In this document: piece after piece, positions 9,289 to 17,734 of the stretch | How the letters are laid out: each line of letters starts with the position of its first letter | Numbering within the stretch: position 1 is the first letter of the stretch | Source: Senegalia massiliensis | GTDB lineage: Bacteria; Bacillota; Clostridia; Tissierellales; SIT17 | NCBI RefSeq assembly: GCF_009911265.1 | Contig: NZ_QXXA01000009.1 | Coordinates: forward strand, 124,001-188,000 | Length of the DNA stretch: 64,000 nt | Reading direction: 5' to 3' | The notes under the pieces: generated by a model | The model's database searches: none | What the model was told of the DNA's origin: nothing | Seen by the model: only the letters and a program-made list of their open reading frames with translations | Translations under genes and position numbers: made by a program

Positions 9289-10317
9289 TTACTCCTCCTT
9301 ATCTAAACTATTTGAAATAGTTACAGCATGAGCTATACAAGGAATTGACTCTCCTTGATTAGCACTTGTAGGAGAATGCATTGCTCCAGTTGCAACTAAT
9401 AAAATTCTATTTATTTTTTTCTGCTTTAAAAGATCATACATATACCCATTAAAAACTACACCAGAACAAGCACAGCCACTACCACCTGAATGTGTATCTT
9501 GTTTTTCATTATCAAATATTAAAATACCACAATCAGTATGATTATCAGAAATATTTAACCCTTCTTTTTTGCACATATCTATTAATATATCTGACCCAAT
9601 AGTTGCTAAGTCTCCTGTTACAATATAATCATAATCACTAGGACTAAATCCTGATTCTTTAAAGTGAGCAGTTATTGTATCAGTTGCTGCTGGTGCCATT
9701 GCTGCCCCCATATTATTTGCATCAATTATTCCTTTATCCACTATTCTACCTGTAGTTACATGAGTTATATAAGGGCCATTTCCATTTGATGATAATACAC
9801 TTACTCCAGCACCTGTAACTGTCCATTGAGAAGTTAATGGTCTTTGATTTCCAAGTTCTAGTGGAAATCTAAATTGTCTTTCAGCAGTTGAAAAATGACT
9901 GGAAGCTATGCATATTACTTTATCAGCAAAACCACCATCAATTGCCATTGCTCCTAAAGAAAGTGATTCACTCATTACTGAACATGCTCCATATAGACCA
10001 AAAAAAGGAATATTAGTATTTCTAGCAGCAAATCCTGTAGCAATAATTTGATTTAATAAATCTCCACCAAATATATATTCAATATCATCTTCTTTTAAAT
10101 TTATTTTATTTAGAGCTTCTTGTATAGTATCTGTTTGCAATTTTGATTCACTTTGCTCCCATGTATTCATTCCATTTAAATCATCTTGAATTATTTTGTC
10201 AAAATAATCTTTTAATGGACCTTCTCCTTCTTTAGGACCTACTATTGAAGCTGTAGATATTATTGAAGGAGGATTTAAAAATTTAATTGTCTGTTTTCCT
10301 AATTTTTTTATAGCCAT
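9289..10317 (-). CDS. spoVAD: Stage V sporulation protein AD
   Basis: A 342-residue thiolase-fold protein. It shows the SpoVAD N-terminus (LGKQTIKFLNPPSIIST), the GLYGACSVMSESL segment around residue 115 and a C-terminal GAMHSPTSANQGESIPCIAH motif. SpoVAD binds dipicolinic acid in Bacillus. The full family length is present, between spoVAC and spoVAEB. Confidence 0.95.
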   Translation of the reverse strand: MAIKKLGKQTIKFLNPPSIISTASIVGPKEGEGPLKDYFDKIIQDDLNGMNTWEQSESKLQTDTIQEALNKINLKEDDIEYIFGGDLLNQIIATGFAARNTNIPFFGLYGACSVMSESLSLGAMAIDGGFADKVICIASSHFSTAERQFRFPLELGNQRPLTSQWTVTGAGVSVLSSNGNGPYITHVTTGRIVDKGIIDANNMGAAMAPAATDTITAHFKESGFSPSDYDYIVTGDLATIGSDILIDMCKKEGLNISDNHTDCGILIFDNEKQDTHSGGSGCACSGVVFNGYMYDLLKQKKINRILLVATGAMHSPTSANQGESIPCIAHAVTISNSLDKEE

Positions 10318-10328
10318 ATTATACTCTC

Positions 10329-10772
10329 CTATCTATTTGCAAGGTAATATATAATTCCATAAATTATGGAAGAACCATATCCATATACTAATACTGGTCC
10401 AGCAATTACAAACATTTTAGCTGCTACTCCAAAAACATAGCCTTCTCTTTTATATTCCATAGCTGGAGATACAATAGAATTTGCAAATCCAGTGATAGGA
10501 ACAATAGATCCAGCACCAGCATATCTTCCTAATCTATCGTAAAGTCCAATACCAGTAAAAAGTGCACTTAAAAAAACTAATGTCATTGGAACTGCTGATG
10601 CTACTTCTTTTTTATCTAATCCTATATATGTGTAATAATTTAAAAATACCTGCCCTAATGTACATATAAGTCCTCCAACCCAAAATGCTCTTATACAATT
10701 TCTGAGATAACTTGGTTTAGGAACTTTCTTTTCTACATATTTACTATATTCTTCACTATTCATATTCTTCAT
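10329..10772 (-). CDS. spoVAC: Stage V sporulation protein AC
   Basis: A 147-residue membrane protein with a basic N-terminus (PKPSYLRNCIRAFWVGGLIC) and about four membrane segments. It includes RYAGAGSIVPITGFANSIV, which parallels SpoVAEB. In Bacillus it behaves as a mechanosensitive-type channel for Ca-dipicolinate. The gene order AB-AC-AD matches the canonical operon. Confidence 0.95.
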   Translation of the reverse strand: MKNMNSEEYSKYVEKKVPKPSYLRNCIRAFWVGGLICTLGQVFLNYYTYIGLDKKEVASAVPMTLVFLSALFTGIGLYDRLGRYAGAGSIVPITGFANSIVSPAMEYKREGYVFGVAAKMFVIAGPVLVYGYGSSIIYGIIYYLANR

Positions 10773-10788
10773 ATAAACATCCTTTCAT

Positions 10789-11211
10789 TTATCTAATGTT
10801 ATTAAGTATTAACCAATCAATAAGAGAACCTATAACTTTTCCAAGAGAGATACATAATACTGGTATCTGCAATAATTCTTTTAATTTTAATTTGTTTTCA
10901 AGTACTGGTATTACATTTAACACTTCTGCTAATGCTGAAGCAATTAATCCTATAAAAGCACCTGTGAATATTCCTATAGGAATTAAAAAGAGCATATTTA
11001 CATATAAAGATATCTGAAAAAATTCTATTAAAGTTGTTAAAATAACTGAAATTACAATTGCTCTCTGATAAATATATAATTGTCCATTGGAATCTGATAT
11101 TTGTGCAAGTCTTGGTATTAAATCTAAAAGTGTTAAAAATGATGCAATAGCAGTACCTACACCAACACCACCTGCAAATCCTAATATTACAAGAAAAATT
11201 GATTTGAACAT
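10789..11211 (-). CDS. spoVAB: Stage V sporulation protein AB
   Basis: A 140-residue hydrophobic protein with four to five predicted membrane segments and the conserved start FLVILGFAGGVGVGTAIASF. Its individual role in the SpoVA system is not well defined. It lies 11 bases after spoVAA and 16 before spoVAC. Confidence 0.9.
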   Translation of the reverse strand: MFKSIFLVILGFAGGVGVGTAIASFLTLLDLIPRLAQISDSNGQLYIYQRAIVISVILTTLIEFFQISLYVNMLFLIPIGIFTGAFIGLIASALAEVLNVIPVLENKLKLKELLQIPVLCISLGKVIGSLIDWLILNNIR

Positions 11212-11222
11212 CTAATCACCTA

Positions 11223-11834
11223 CTAATCTGAATTATGTTTTGTAGCATCTAAAATATAATCATCAATATTTTTCTCATAACTATGCATTTCTAATTGCAA
11301 TGGACTTGGTTCATTTTTCTTTTTCTTTTTAAAAACTCTCTGAAAAAATGCCACCATTCCAACACCAAGTCCTAATGAATAAGGTATTGTTAATATTAAA
11401 GGATTTTGTTTTTCCACTCCAGTAACAATGTAATTTATAGTTGATAGACTTTCTTCCATATTTACATCATCATGAAAGTTTATTATTGCAATTGAAGCTC
11501 CAAAAAATAATAATATAGACACAGTAAAAACTTTTAAAAATTTATATAAATTATTTTCTTTTTTATAATCTTTTATGTGTATCAATATTTCAGGTGAGCC
11601 ATGAATTACTATATTGATATTATTATTCATATTTTTTATGTTTTTTATTATTGATAATACTGAAATCACCTTATTATTATCAAAATCATTGGTTTCACCA
11701 ATTATTAATTCTTTAATTTCTTGTTCTAATTTAATATCCTTACAGAAAACTGAAGCAATATCTTTAATTTTTATTTGAGAATTTGGTTTAATCGTAACTT
11801 TTGGTTCAACTTGTAAAAATAACTCTAAGTTCAT
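11223..11834 (-). CDS. spoVAA: Stage V sporulation protein AA
   Basis: A 203-residue protein with a soluble N-terminal domain (1-100) and two membrane segments (about 103-122 and 140-160), then a basic tail. The pattern LFLQVEPKVTIKPNSQIKIKDIA fits SpoVAA. Its ATG overlaps the TGA of the preceding short ORF (ATGA), which implies translational coupling. Confidence 0.85.
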   Translation of the reverse strand: MNLELFLQVEPKVTIKPNSQIKIKDIASVFCKDIKLEQEIKELIIGETNDFDNNKVISVLSIIKNIKNMNNNINIVIHGSPEILIHIKDYKKENNLYKFLKVFTVSILLFFGASIAIINFHDDVNMEESLSTINYIVTGVEKQNPLILTIPYSLGLGVGMVAFFQRVFKKKKKNEPSPLQLEMHSYEKNIDDYILDATKHNSD

Positions 11835-11977
11835 ATATTATCACCCTTAATATTTAATACTAATGTTGAACCACTAGGCTTTTCATTGATAGAATCATTA
11901 TTTAAATACAAAGTCGCTATTCCAAAAATTATTAAAACGACTATTAATATTAAAAATCGAATATATATCTTTTTCAT
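11831..11977 (-). CDS. 48-residue single-pass membrane protein upstream of spoVAA
   Basis: A short ORF with a GGAG-containing site 8 bases before its ATG. It begins MKKIYIRFLILIVVLIIF, one membrane helix, and ends SGSTLVLNIKGDNI. The TGA stop overlaps the spoVAA ATG by the ATGA arrangement, a strong sign that it is translated. I do not recognise the family. It is the first ORF after the sigF terminator, so its 5' region should hold the forespore promoter of the spoVA operon. A TGTATT / CAAATAAT pair upstream is only a weak sigma-G-like match. Confidence 0.65.
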   Translation of the reverse strand: MKKIYIRFLILIVVLIIFGIATLYLNNDSINEKPSGSTLVLNIKGDNI

Positions 11978-12027
11978 ATCTTCAACTCCATTTTTTAATA
12001 TTATTTGCAATTGATTTTTTTTAATAC

Positions 12028-12053
12028 AAAAAAGAAGGCATAATTATGCCTTC
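12028..12053 (-). terminator. Terminator after sigF
   Basis: A perfect 10-base-pair palindrome (GAAGGCATAA/TTATGCCTTC) overlaps the sigF stop and is followed on the minus strand by TTTTTT. It separates the spoIIA operon from the spoVA operon. Confidence 0.85.
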
Positions 12054-12811
12054 ATTAAATCATCTTTTAAACTACTTAATATTTTCTTTTCAATTCTTGA
12101 AACTTGAACTTGAGAAATTCCTAGTTTTTTTGCAATTTCTACTTGAGTTTCATCTTTAAAATATCTCATTATAATTATCTGCCGTTCTCGTGGTTTCAAA
12201 TTTACAATTAATTCTTTTAATGTTATTTTATCAACCATATCATAATCTCCTGTATCTTCATCTTCAATTTTATCAATGAGATGAATTGGAGAACCATCAT
12301 TTTGATGAACCACATCATACAAATAGTCTGGAGAATAACTTGATTCTAAAGCCATAATAATATCTTCTTTATCAACCTTTATTTCATCAGAAATTTCTTG
12401 AATAGTAGGTTCTCTACCTAATTTTTTTGTTAAAGATTCTTTTGCTTGTTTTGCCTTATTGGCAGTTTGTTTTAAAGATCTACTTACCTTTATGATTCCA
12501 TCATCTCGTAGAAATCTTCTTATTTCACCTATTATCATAGGTACAGCATATGTAGAAAATTTCACATTATAACTATCATCAAATTTTTGTATCGCTTTTA
12601 TAAGGCCAATAGAGCCTAGTTGAAATATATCTTCAGAATCATAACCTCTATTAACGAATTTTTTAACTACACTTCTTATAAGTCCTAAATTATGATTTAC
12701 TAATATATCTTGAGCTTCTTGATCTCCTGCTTGTGCTTTATTTATTAATTCAATGGTTCTTTCATGACTTAATAGATCATGACTTTTATTTTGTGCATTA
12801 CAAAATTCCAT
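12044..12811 (-). CDS. sigF: RNA polymerase sporulation sigma factor SigF
   Basis: A 255-residue sigma-70-family protein of sigma-F/G type. Region 2 includes LGLIRSVVKKFVNRGYDSEDIFQLGSIGLIKA (given here by its role) near 45-78 and KFSTYAVPMIIGEIRRFLRD near 87. Region 3 follows near 120-165, and the region 4 helix-turn-helix ETQVEIAKKLGISQVQVSRIE lies near 223-245. Sigma-F directs the first forespore programme. It lies 5 bases after spoIIAB, its anti-sigma factor. Confidence 0.95.
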   Translation of the reverse strand: MEFCNAQNKSHDLLSHERTIELINKAQAGDQEAQDILVNHNLGLIRSVVKKFVNRGYDSEDIFQLGSIGLIKAIQKFDDSYNVKFSTYAVPMIIGEIRRFLRDDGIIKVSRSLKQTANKAKQAKESLTKKLGREPTIQEISDEIKVDKEDIIMALESSYSPDYLYDVVHQNDGSPIHLIDKIEDEDTGDYDMVDKITLKELIVNLKPRERQIIIMRYFKDETQVEIAKKLGISQVQVSRIEKKILSSLKDDLMKA

Positions 12812-12816
12812 ATCAA

Positions 12817-13254
12817 TTACTCCTCTGAAGATATTTTTTTGAACTCTTTAACCATTCTGATTTTTGTTCCTTTATTTTCTTCAGAATAAACCTCTAATCC
12901 ATTCATGAAAGTTTCCATAACAGTAAATCCCATACCTGATCTTTCAAGTTCTGGTCTAGATGTATAAAAAGGCACTCTAGCCTCTTCTACATTTGGTATA
13001 CCTACACCAAAATCTTGAATTATTATTTCAAGCAATTGTCCCTCTATGCTACATTCAATTAAAATTTTACCTATTTTATCCTCATATCCATGAATTATTG
13101 AATTAGTTACAGCTTCAGATACAGCAGTTTTTATGTCTGCAAGTTCTTCAATTGTAGGATCTAATTGTGCAGCAAAAGAAGCTACAACTACTCTTGCAAA
13201 TGCTTCATTTTGTGATTTACTAGGTATTTCTAGTTTCATGGTATTATCTTTCAT
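12817..13254 (-). CDS. spoIIAB: Anti-sigma F factor SpoIIAB
   Basis: A 145-residue GHKL kinase. It has the N box [16 protein letters not shown] near 48, DFGVGI (G1) near 95 and [12 protein letters not shown] (G2) near 118. SpoIIAB binds and inactivates sigma-F and phosphorylates SpoIIAA in the pre-divisional cell. Start and spacing are canonical within spoIIAA-AB-sigF. Confidence 0.95.
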   Translation of the reverse strand: MKDNTMKLEIPSKSQNEAFARVVVASFAAQLDPTIEELADIKTAVSEAVTNSIIHGYEDKIGKILIECSIEGQLLEIIIQDFGVGIPNVEEARVPFYTSRPELERSGMGFTVMETFMNGLEVYSEENKGTKIRMVKEFKKISSEE

Positions 13255-13267
13255 TTTTCACACTCCC

Positions 13268-13603
13268 TTATAAATGTTCTAAAACTTTTTCTTCAGTCTC
13301 ATATACTTCAACTAACTTATATATTCCTGACATTTCAAGTATCTTATTTACCCTAGGATTAACATTAGTAAGAAATAATTTTCCACCAAGTTCATTTACT
13401 AATTTATATCTTCCCATAATTAAACCTATACCTGAACTATCCATGAAATTTAGACCTTTCAAGTTGATTGATATATTCTTATATCCAACTTGACTAAATA
13501 AAGCATCTATCTTTTCTCTTACTTTTTTTGCATTGTGATGATCAAGTTCACCATTTACATCTACAAATAATGTATTTTTCTTGTTACTAAAATTTATATT
13601 CAC
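13268..13603 (-). CDS. spoIIAA: Anti-sigma F antagonist SpoIIAA
   Basis: A 111-residue STAS-domain protein. The phosphorylatable serine lies in LNFMDSSGIGLIMGRYK near residue 56. Dephosphorylated SpoIIAA displaces sigma-F from SpoIIAB. It is the first gene of the spoIIA operon, downstream of a sigma-H-type promoter. Confidence 0.95.
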   Translation of the reverse strand: MNINFSNKKNTLFVDVNGELDHHNAKKVREKIDALFSQVGYKNISINLKGLNFMDSSGIGLIMGRYKLVNELGGKLFLTNVNPRVNKILEMSGIYKLVEVYETEEKVLEHL

Positions 13604-13637
13604 ACTCTTCCCTCCTATTTTGTTTCTATTCTTTCTA

Positions 13638-13663
13638 ATTCTATATATCCTTTTAAAATTCCT
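13638..13663 (-). promoter_or_regulatory. Sigma-H promoter of the spoIIA operon
   Basis: On the minus strand AGGAATTT (13663-13656) is followed after 11 bases by ATAGAAT ending at 13638. This fits the known sigma-H consensus (AGGA-W rich / N11-12 / RnnGAAT). It lies 35-60 bases upstream of the spoIIAA start, as in Bacillus. Confidence 0.75.
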
Positions 13664-13794
13664 TCAATGAAATTTGACTAGTTTTATATAGTTTTAGCTT
13701 TTTTTGTAATATTTTGTTTTATATAAAAATAATTATACATTTAGAGGTTAGAATATCATATAAAGTGGTATAAATACATTTGGAGGTGTTAAGT

Positions 13795-14736
13795 TTGAAA
13801 GTACTTTTTACATATAATCAACCACAAGAAAATATTGAAAAAATCAAAGAATTGGGATATGAAGTCATAGTTAAAAATGAAAAATATTTAGAACTTACAA
13901 AGGATATATTAGATATTGATGCTATGATATGCTATAAACCTTTTGATAAAATAGACATTTCTAAATTAAAAAATCTTAAATGGATACAATTATCTAGTGT
14001 TGGTATTGATCAAGTTCCAATGGATAAACTTAGAGAACAAAATATAACTCTTACAAATAATAGAGGTGGATATAGTATTCCTATGGGTGAATGGATAGTA
14101 ATGAAAATACTTGAAATGTTAAAAAACTCTAAAGAATTTTATGAAAAACAAAAAAATAAAAATTGGAAATTAGATACTTCACTTTTAGAGCTTTATGGTA
14201 AAAAGGTAGGGTTTATAGGCACAGGAACAATATCAATTGAAGCTGCAAAAAGATTACAAGGGTTTGAAATAGAAACATTAGGTTTAAATACAAATGGTAG
14301 AAAAGTAGAATATTTTGATAAAACATATTCTAAAGATAATATTGATGAACTTTTAAAAGTTTCTGATATAGTTGTTGTAGCAATACCGTATACAGATAAA
14401 ACTCATCATATGATAAATAAAGATAGATTTGATTCTATGAAAGATGGAGCCTATCTTATAAATGTAGCCCGTGGTAGTATTGTGAATGAAAAAGATTTAA
14501 TAGATGCTCTACAATCAAACAAAATACGAAAAGCTGCATTAGATGTAGTAGAAACTGAACCATTAGATAAAAACAGCAAACTTTGGGATTTAAATAATGT
14601 TATAATAACACCACATAATTCTTGGATATCAGAAAACAAAGGTAAAAGAAGATTTGAAACTATATATGAAAATTTAAAAAGATTTAAAAATAATGATGAA
14701 CTTAAAAACAAAGTAAATATTAATAAAGGATATTAA
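13795..14736 (+). CDS. D-isomer-specific 2-hydroxyacid dehydrogenase
   Basis: A 313-residue NAD-dependent dehydrogenase of the phosphoglycerate dehydrogenase/hydroxypyruvate reductase superfamily. The nucleotide fold includes VGFIGTGTISIEAAKRL near residue 140. The catalytic triad is visible as Arg in INVARGSIV (about 228), Glu in VVETEPLD (about 257) and His in ITPHNSW (about 277). The substrate cannot be decided. The TTG at 13795 is preferred because GGAGGTG lies 6-7 bases upstream at 13782-13788. A TTG at 13780 would place the Shine-Dalgarno inside the coding region. Confidence 0.88.
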   Translation: MKVLFTYNQPQENIEKIKELGYEVIVKNEKYLELTKDILDIDAMICYKPFDKIDISKLKNLKWIQLSSVGIDQVPMDKLREQNITLTNNRGGYSIPMGEWIVMKILEMLKNSKEFYEKQKNKNWKLDTSLLELYGKKVGFIGTGTISIEAAKRLQGFEIETLGLNTNGRKVEYFDKTYSKDNIDELLKVSDIVVVAIPYTDKTHHMINKDRFDSMKDGAYLINVARGSIVNEKDLIDALQSNKIRKAALDVVETEPLDKNSKLWDLNNVIITPHNSWISENKGKRRFETIYENLKRFKNNDELKNKVNINKGY

Positions 14737-14754
14737 AAAACAAGTTCTGTTTGT

Positions 14755-14793
14755 CCACCTTCTTTCATATTTATTTAAAGGAGGTGGTTTTTT
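14755..14793 (+). terminator. Terminator-like hairpin containing the next gene's Shine-Dalgarno
   Basis: CCACCTTCTTT pairs with AAAGGAGGTGG as an 11-bp stem with one G-T wobble, and six T residues follow immediately. The 3' arm is the Shine-Dalgarno of the YibE/F gene, and its TTG start lies at the end of the T run. The same element could terminate the dehydrogenase transcript and hide the ribosome binding site. Confidence 0.7.
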
Positions 14794-15880
14794 GCTTAAA
14801 AAGATAATTATTATATTAATAATTATAGTATCATTTCATAGTATTTCTTGGGCTTCAAATAATAATGAAGTTAAAGCAAGAATTATTTCTATTAAAAATA
14901 ATTATTCAAATGAAGATAATAGTATACAAAGTCAAATTATAAAAGTCAAAATATTGGAAGGAAAGCATAAAGACAATATTATAACTTTAGAGAGGTTTAT
15001 CGATAAATACTCTTTATATGGTTTTATTTTGAAAAATCAAGATACTATCTTGATAGAATTAAATATGGAAAACAATAATTTGGAAGGAAAGTTTATAAAT
15101 ATTTGGAGAGTTAATCACCTAAAAAATTTAGGGCTTATATTTTTAATATCTTTAGTTATTTTTGGTAGAATGAAAGGAATATTATCACTATCTGCACTTG
15201 TATTTTCATGTTTTGTAATTATAAAATTTCTTATACCAAATATTCTAAAAGGCTATAATGCAGTGATGCTATCAATAATTAGTGCAATTTTTATTACTAT
15301 AATAAGCTTTATTTTAATTTCAGGATTTACAAAAAAAACATTAATTGCAATATTAGGCACTATAGGAGGAACAATCACTGCAGGGATACTATCACATACA
15401 TATATGAACTTAGCTCGAATAACAGGACTAGCTGATGATGATGTAATGTTCATGGTATCAAATATGGGAATTGAATTAGATTATAGAGGACTTTATATGG
15501 GAGCAATTATAATAGGTACAATTGGTGTAGTAATGGATGTTAGTATGTCAATAACATCTTCAATATTTGAGATTAAAAATCAATCTCCAAATATTAAGTT
15601 CATATACTTATTTAAATCTGGACTAAAGATTGGAAAAGATGTAATGTCTACCATGGTAAATACACTGGTATTAGCTTATGTAGGAAGTTTTATGCCTTTA
15701 CTAATAATATATCTATCTTCTGAATCAAATTTTTTAAACTCAATAAATACCGAACTCCTATCAGTAGAAATTATAAGATCATTATGCGGTAGCATAGGAC
15801 TTATATTTACTATACCTTTAACATGCTTTATTGCAGCTTATTCAGTCAATAATAGTCATAAAATAAGAAAATATAGATAA
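14792..15880 (+). CDS. YibE/F family multipass membrane protein
   Basis: A 362-residue protein. An N-terminal signal or membrane segment (about 1-20) and a small extracytoplasmic beta-rich region precede about seven to eight membrane segments from residue 108. Conserved family stretches include GTIGGTITAGILSH and GIELDYRGLYMGAIIIGTIG-VMDVSMSI. The family function is unknown. The TTG start is dictated by GGAGGTGG at the 3' arm of the preceding hairpin. Alternative: co-transcription with the upstream dehydrogenase when the hairpin fails to terminate. Confidence 0.85.
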   Translation: MLKKIIIILIIIVSFHSISWASNNNEVKARIISIKNNYSNEDNSIQSQIIKVKILEGKHKDNIITLERFIDKYSLYGFILKNQDTILIELNMENNNLEGKFINIWRVNHLKNLGLIFLISLVIFGRMKGILSLSALVFSCFVIIKFLIPNILKGYNAVMLSIISAIFITIISFILISGFTKKTLIAILGTIGGTITAGILSHTYMNLARITGLADDDVMFMVSNMGIELDYRGLYMGAIIIGTIGVVMDVSMSITSSIFEIKNQSPNIKFIYLFKSGLKIGKDVMSTMVNTLVLAYVGSFMPLLIIYLSSESNFLNSINTELLSVEIIRSLCGSIGLIFTIPLTCFIAAYSVNNSHKIRKYR

Positions 15881-15906
15881 ATATCTTATATAAGATATTT
15901 ATCTAT
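15874..15906. terminator. Inverted repeat at the YibE/F stop codon
   Basis: AGATAAATATCTTAT/ATAAGATATTTATCT forms a perfect long palindrome over the stop codon. The downstream T run is weak, so it may serve as an mRNA 3' stabiliser or shared terminator with the converging gene. Confidence 0.5.
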
Positions 15907-15967
15907 ATTTCAAATTAAACTAAATTTAAATATATTAAAAACCATCTTTTCCTCAAGTAAATTCATT

Positions 15968-17437
15968 TTATAGTAATACTAAAACAAATAAAGTAGCTAA
16001 AAGAATACTTGTTATATTAACAAAATCATTATTTATAATTTTAAATCCTCTTGATAATTTTCTAATACTTTGATTAATAAACTTCTTCTCTGTTTCATTA
16101 CCATTTTCATCTAAATATATAGCTTGTACAGAAGCCCCTAGTAAAGAATCTATAATAGTACCTAAAAATCCTGAAACAGTAAGTATAAAGAGCACTAATA
16201 TATTGTGTTTTATATCTGAAAATAAATAGATATAAATATATCCATAAGTCGCTATTAAAAAAGCTCCTAAAAAACCAGAAATAGTTCCTAAAATAGATAC
16301 AGCACCTGAAGTACCCTTAGATACCCTTTTAAGGTTTCTAAGTGATATAGGGTTGTTTTTATCTAATATGCCTAGTTCAGTAGACCATGTATCTGCATTA
16401 GCTGCAGCAAAAGCTACTATAAACATATATATAAATATAATTTCCTTAGTAAAAAAATATAAGATACTATAAATTAAACCTATACCTCCATTTGCAAAAA
16501 CTTGAAATATATCTCTATCTCCAGTTTTATCAAATTGAGAAGCAACTAAAGTTTTATCTTTTTTCTTAAAATGACTTAAAAAGCTAGATGATATGAAAAA
16601 TAAAATCATAATAGATGCACCAAAGAAACCTGTAGTTACAAATATAGTAGTCCCTAATATTATTGCACCAATTAGACCAGATACGGTTAAAGATCTTTTT
16701 TTATATGCTAAAAATCCAATTAAACCACTAAATATAAATCCAATTAAAATTCTATTTATATAAAAATAAAAGTCATTATTTATGTTAATTAAAAAATATG
16801 CTAATATGGAACTAAATATAGGCACAGTAATATTATCAAGTCCAAAAGGAGTTATAAGCTCTAAAATAGTAGCAATAATTGCTATAATAAATGAAATGAG
16901 AATAGTACTTGTCCCAAAAGATTCAGCAATAGATAGAAATATAATAGATATAATAAATGAAGCCATGAACATAGTAAAGGTACCTATAAATGACTTTTTA
17001 TTACTTCCTATATAAAAAGTGTTAAGACCAAATTTGATTCCAAAAAGAGCAGCTAATCCATCTCCATATCCCATTATTAAAATACCTATAGCACCAATAT
17101 AAATATTTACATCCCAAAAAATAAAAACTAAAATTAATAATGATATTGGAAAATATACTATACCAAGACTTTCCTTTTGGTTTCTTTTCATACTTTTAAA
17201 TATGCTTTTTTTATAAGAAATATAATTAAGTATTATAAATATAAAAGGTGGAATTGAGGCATAAAGCTTATTATCAATAACCATCATAGAAATAATCCAC
17301 CAATTTGATACTCCAATATGTACAAATTTCCTATTAAATTCTTCACTTGTATTCGTATATCTATTTAAGATTTCTGCCACAATAAGTATTATACATACAA
17401 AAACAAAAGATATAATCATACCAAAAAAATCATTCAA
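15968..17437 (-). CDS. Two-domain membrane protein: dolichol/phytol-kinase-like plus DUF92 (VTE6-like)
   Basis: A 489-residue, highly hydrophobic protein. Residues 1-220 match the CTP-dependent phytol/dolichol kinase family (RKFVHIGVSNWW near 36-47, GYGDGLAALFGIKFG near 123). Residues 240-489 match DUF92 (AAANADTWSTELG near 352, SKGTSGAVSILGT near 378, GFLGTIIDSLLGASVQ near 425). In plants, VTE5 phosphorylates phytol and the DUF92 protein VTE6 phosphorylates phytyl-phosphate. A fusion could therefore turn a prenol into its diphosphate; that is inference. It starts after AGGAGGT. Confidence 0.75.
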   Translation of the reverse strand: MNDFFGMIISFVFVCIILIVAEILNRYTNTSEEFNRKFVHIGVSNWWIISMMVIDNKLYASIPPFIFIILNYISYKKSIFKSMKRNQKESLGIVYFPISLLILVFIFWDVNIYIGAIGILIMGYGDGLAALFGIKFGLNTFYIGSNKKSFIGTFTMFMASFIISIIFLSIAESFGTSTILISFIIAIIATILELITPFGLDNITVPIFSSILAYFLININNDFYFYINRILIGFIFSGLIGFLAYKKRSLTVSGLIGAIILGTTIFVTTGFFGASIMILFFISSSFLSHFKKKDKTLVASQFDKTGDRDIFQVFANGGIGLIYSILYFFTKEIIFIYMFIVAFAAANADTWSTELGILDKNNPISLRNLKRVSKGTSGAVSILGTISGFLGAFLIATYGYIYIYLFSDIKHNILVLFILTVSGFLGTIIDSLLGASVQAIYLDENGNETEKKFINQSIRKLSRGFKIINNDFVNITSILLATLFVLVLL

Positions 17438-17482
17438 AAAAATACCTCCTTAAATCATATTAATCTAATTATATAATATAAT

Positions 17483-17524
17483 AACAAAATCCACTACAAA
17501 AATAAATGTAGTGGGTTTTGTTAT
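17483..17524 (-). terminator. Terminator after the 41-residue ORF
   Basis: A long stem (AACAAAATCCACTACA with TGTAGTGGGTTTTGTT, one G-T wobble) ends just before the small ORF's stop codon, with a T-rich minus-strand tail. It isolates the small ORF from the DUF92-type gene. Confidence 0.8.
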
Positions 17525-17649
17525 TACTTTTCAAAAGCTATCAAGTAATATTTTTCTTGAAGACTCTTTTCTAAATCTTTTAATTTAGTTAATTCATCTT
17601 CCTTAAGATCTGCCAAAGGTACTTGATTTAATTTGTTTTTGGATTCCAT
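17524..17649 (-). CDS. Conserved-looking 41-residue charged protein
   Basis: A short ORF, MESKNKLNQVPLADLKEDEL... ending YYLIAFEK, predicted as one amphipathic helix with no membrane segment. It has a near-perfect AAGGAGGACG site 8-9 bases before the ATG and its own terminator, which argues for a real gene. I do not recognise a function. It lies alone between pepA and the DUF92 gene. Confidence 0.65.
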   Translation of the reverse strand: MESKNKLNQVPLADLKEDELTKLKDLEKSLQEKYYLIAFEK

Positions 17650-17734
17650 ATGTTTAAATCGTCCTCCTTATATAGTTTAAAATTTATTGTACCTTTTATT
17701 ATTTTGGCCTAATCTATTATTTTTATTCTTTAGT

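Noticed and set aside
11978-12030. Sigma-G promoter for the spoVA operon
   Set aside because: Expected here from biology, but the best match (TGTATT then CAAATAAT at about 15 bases) has non-consensus spacing, so it is not listed as a feature.
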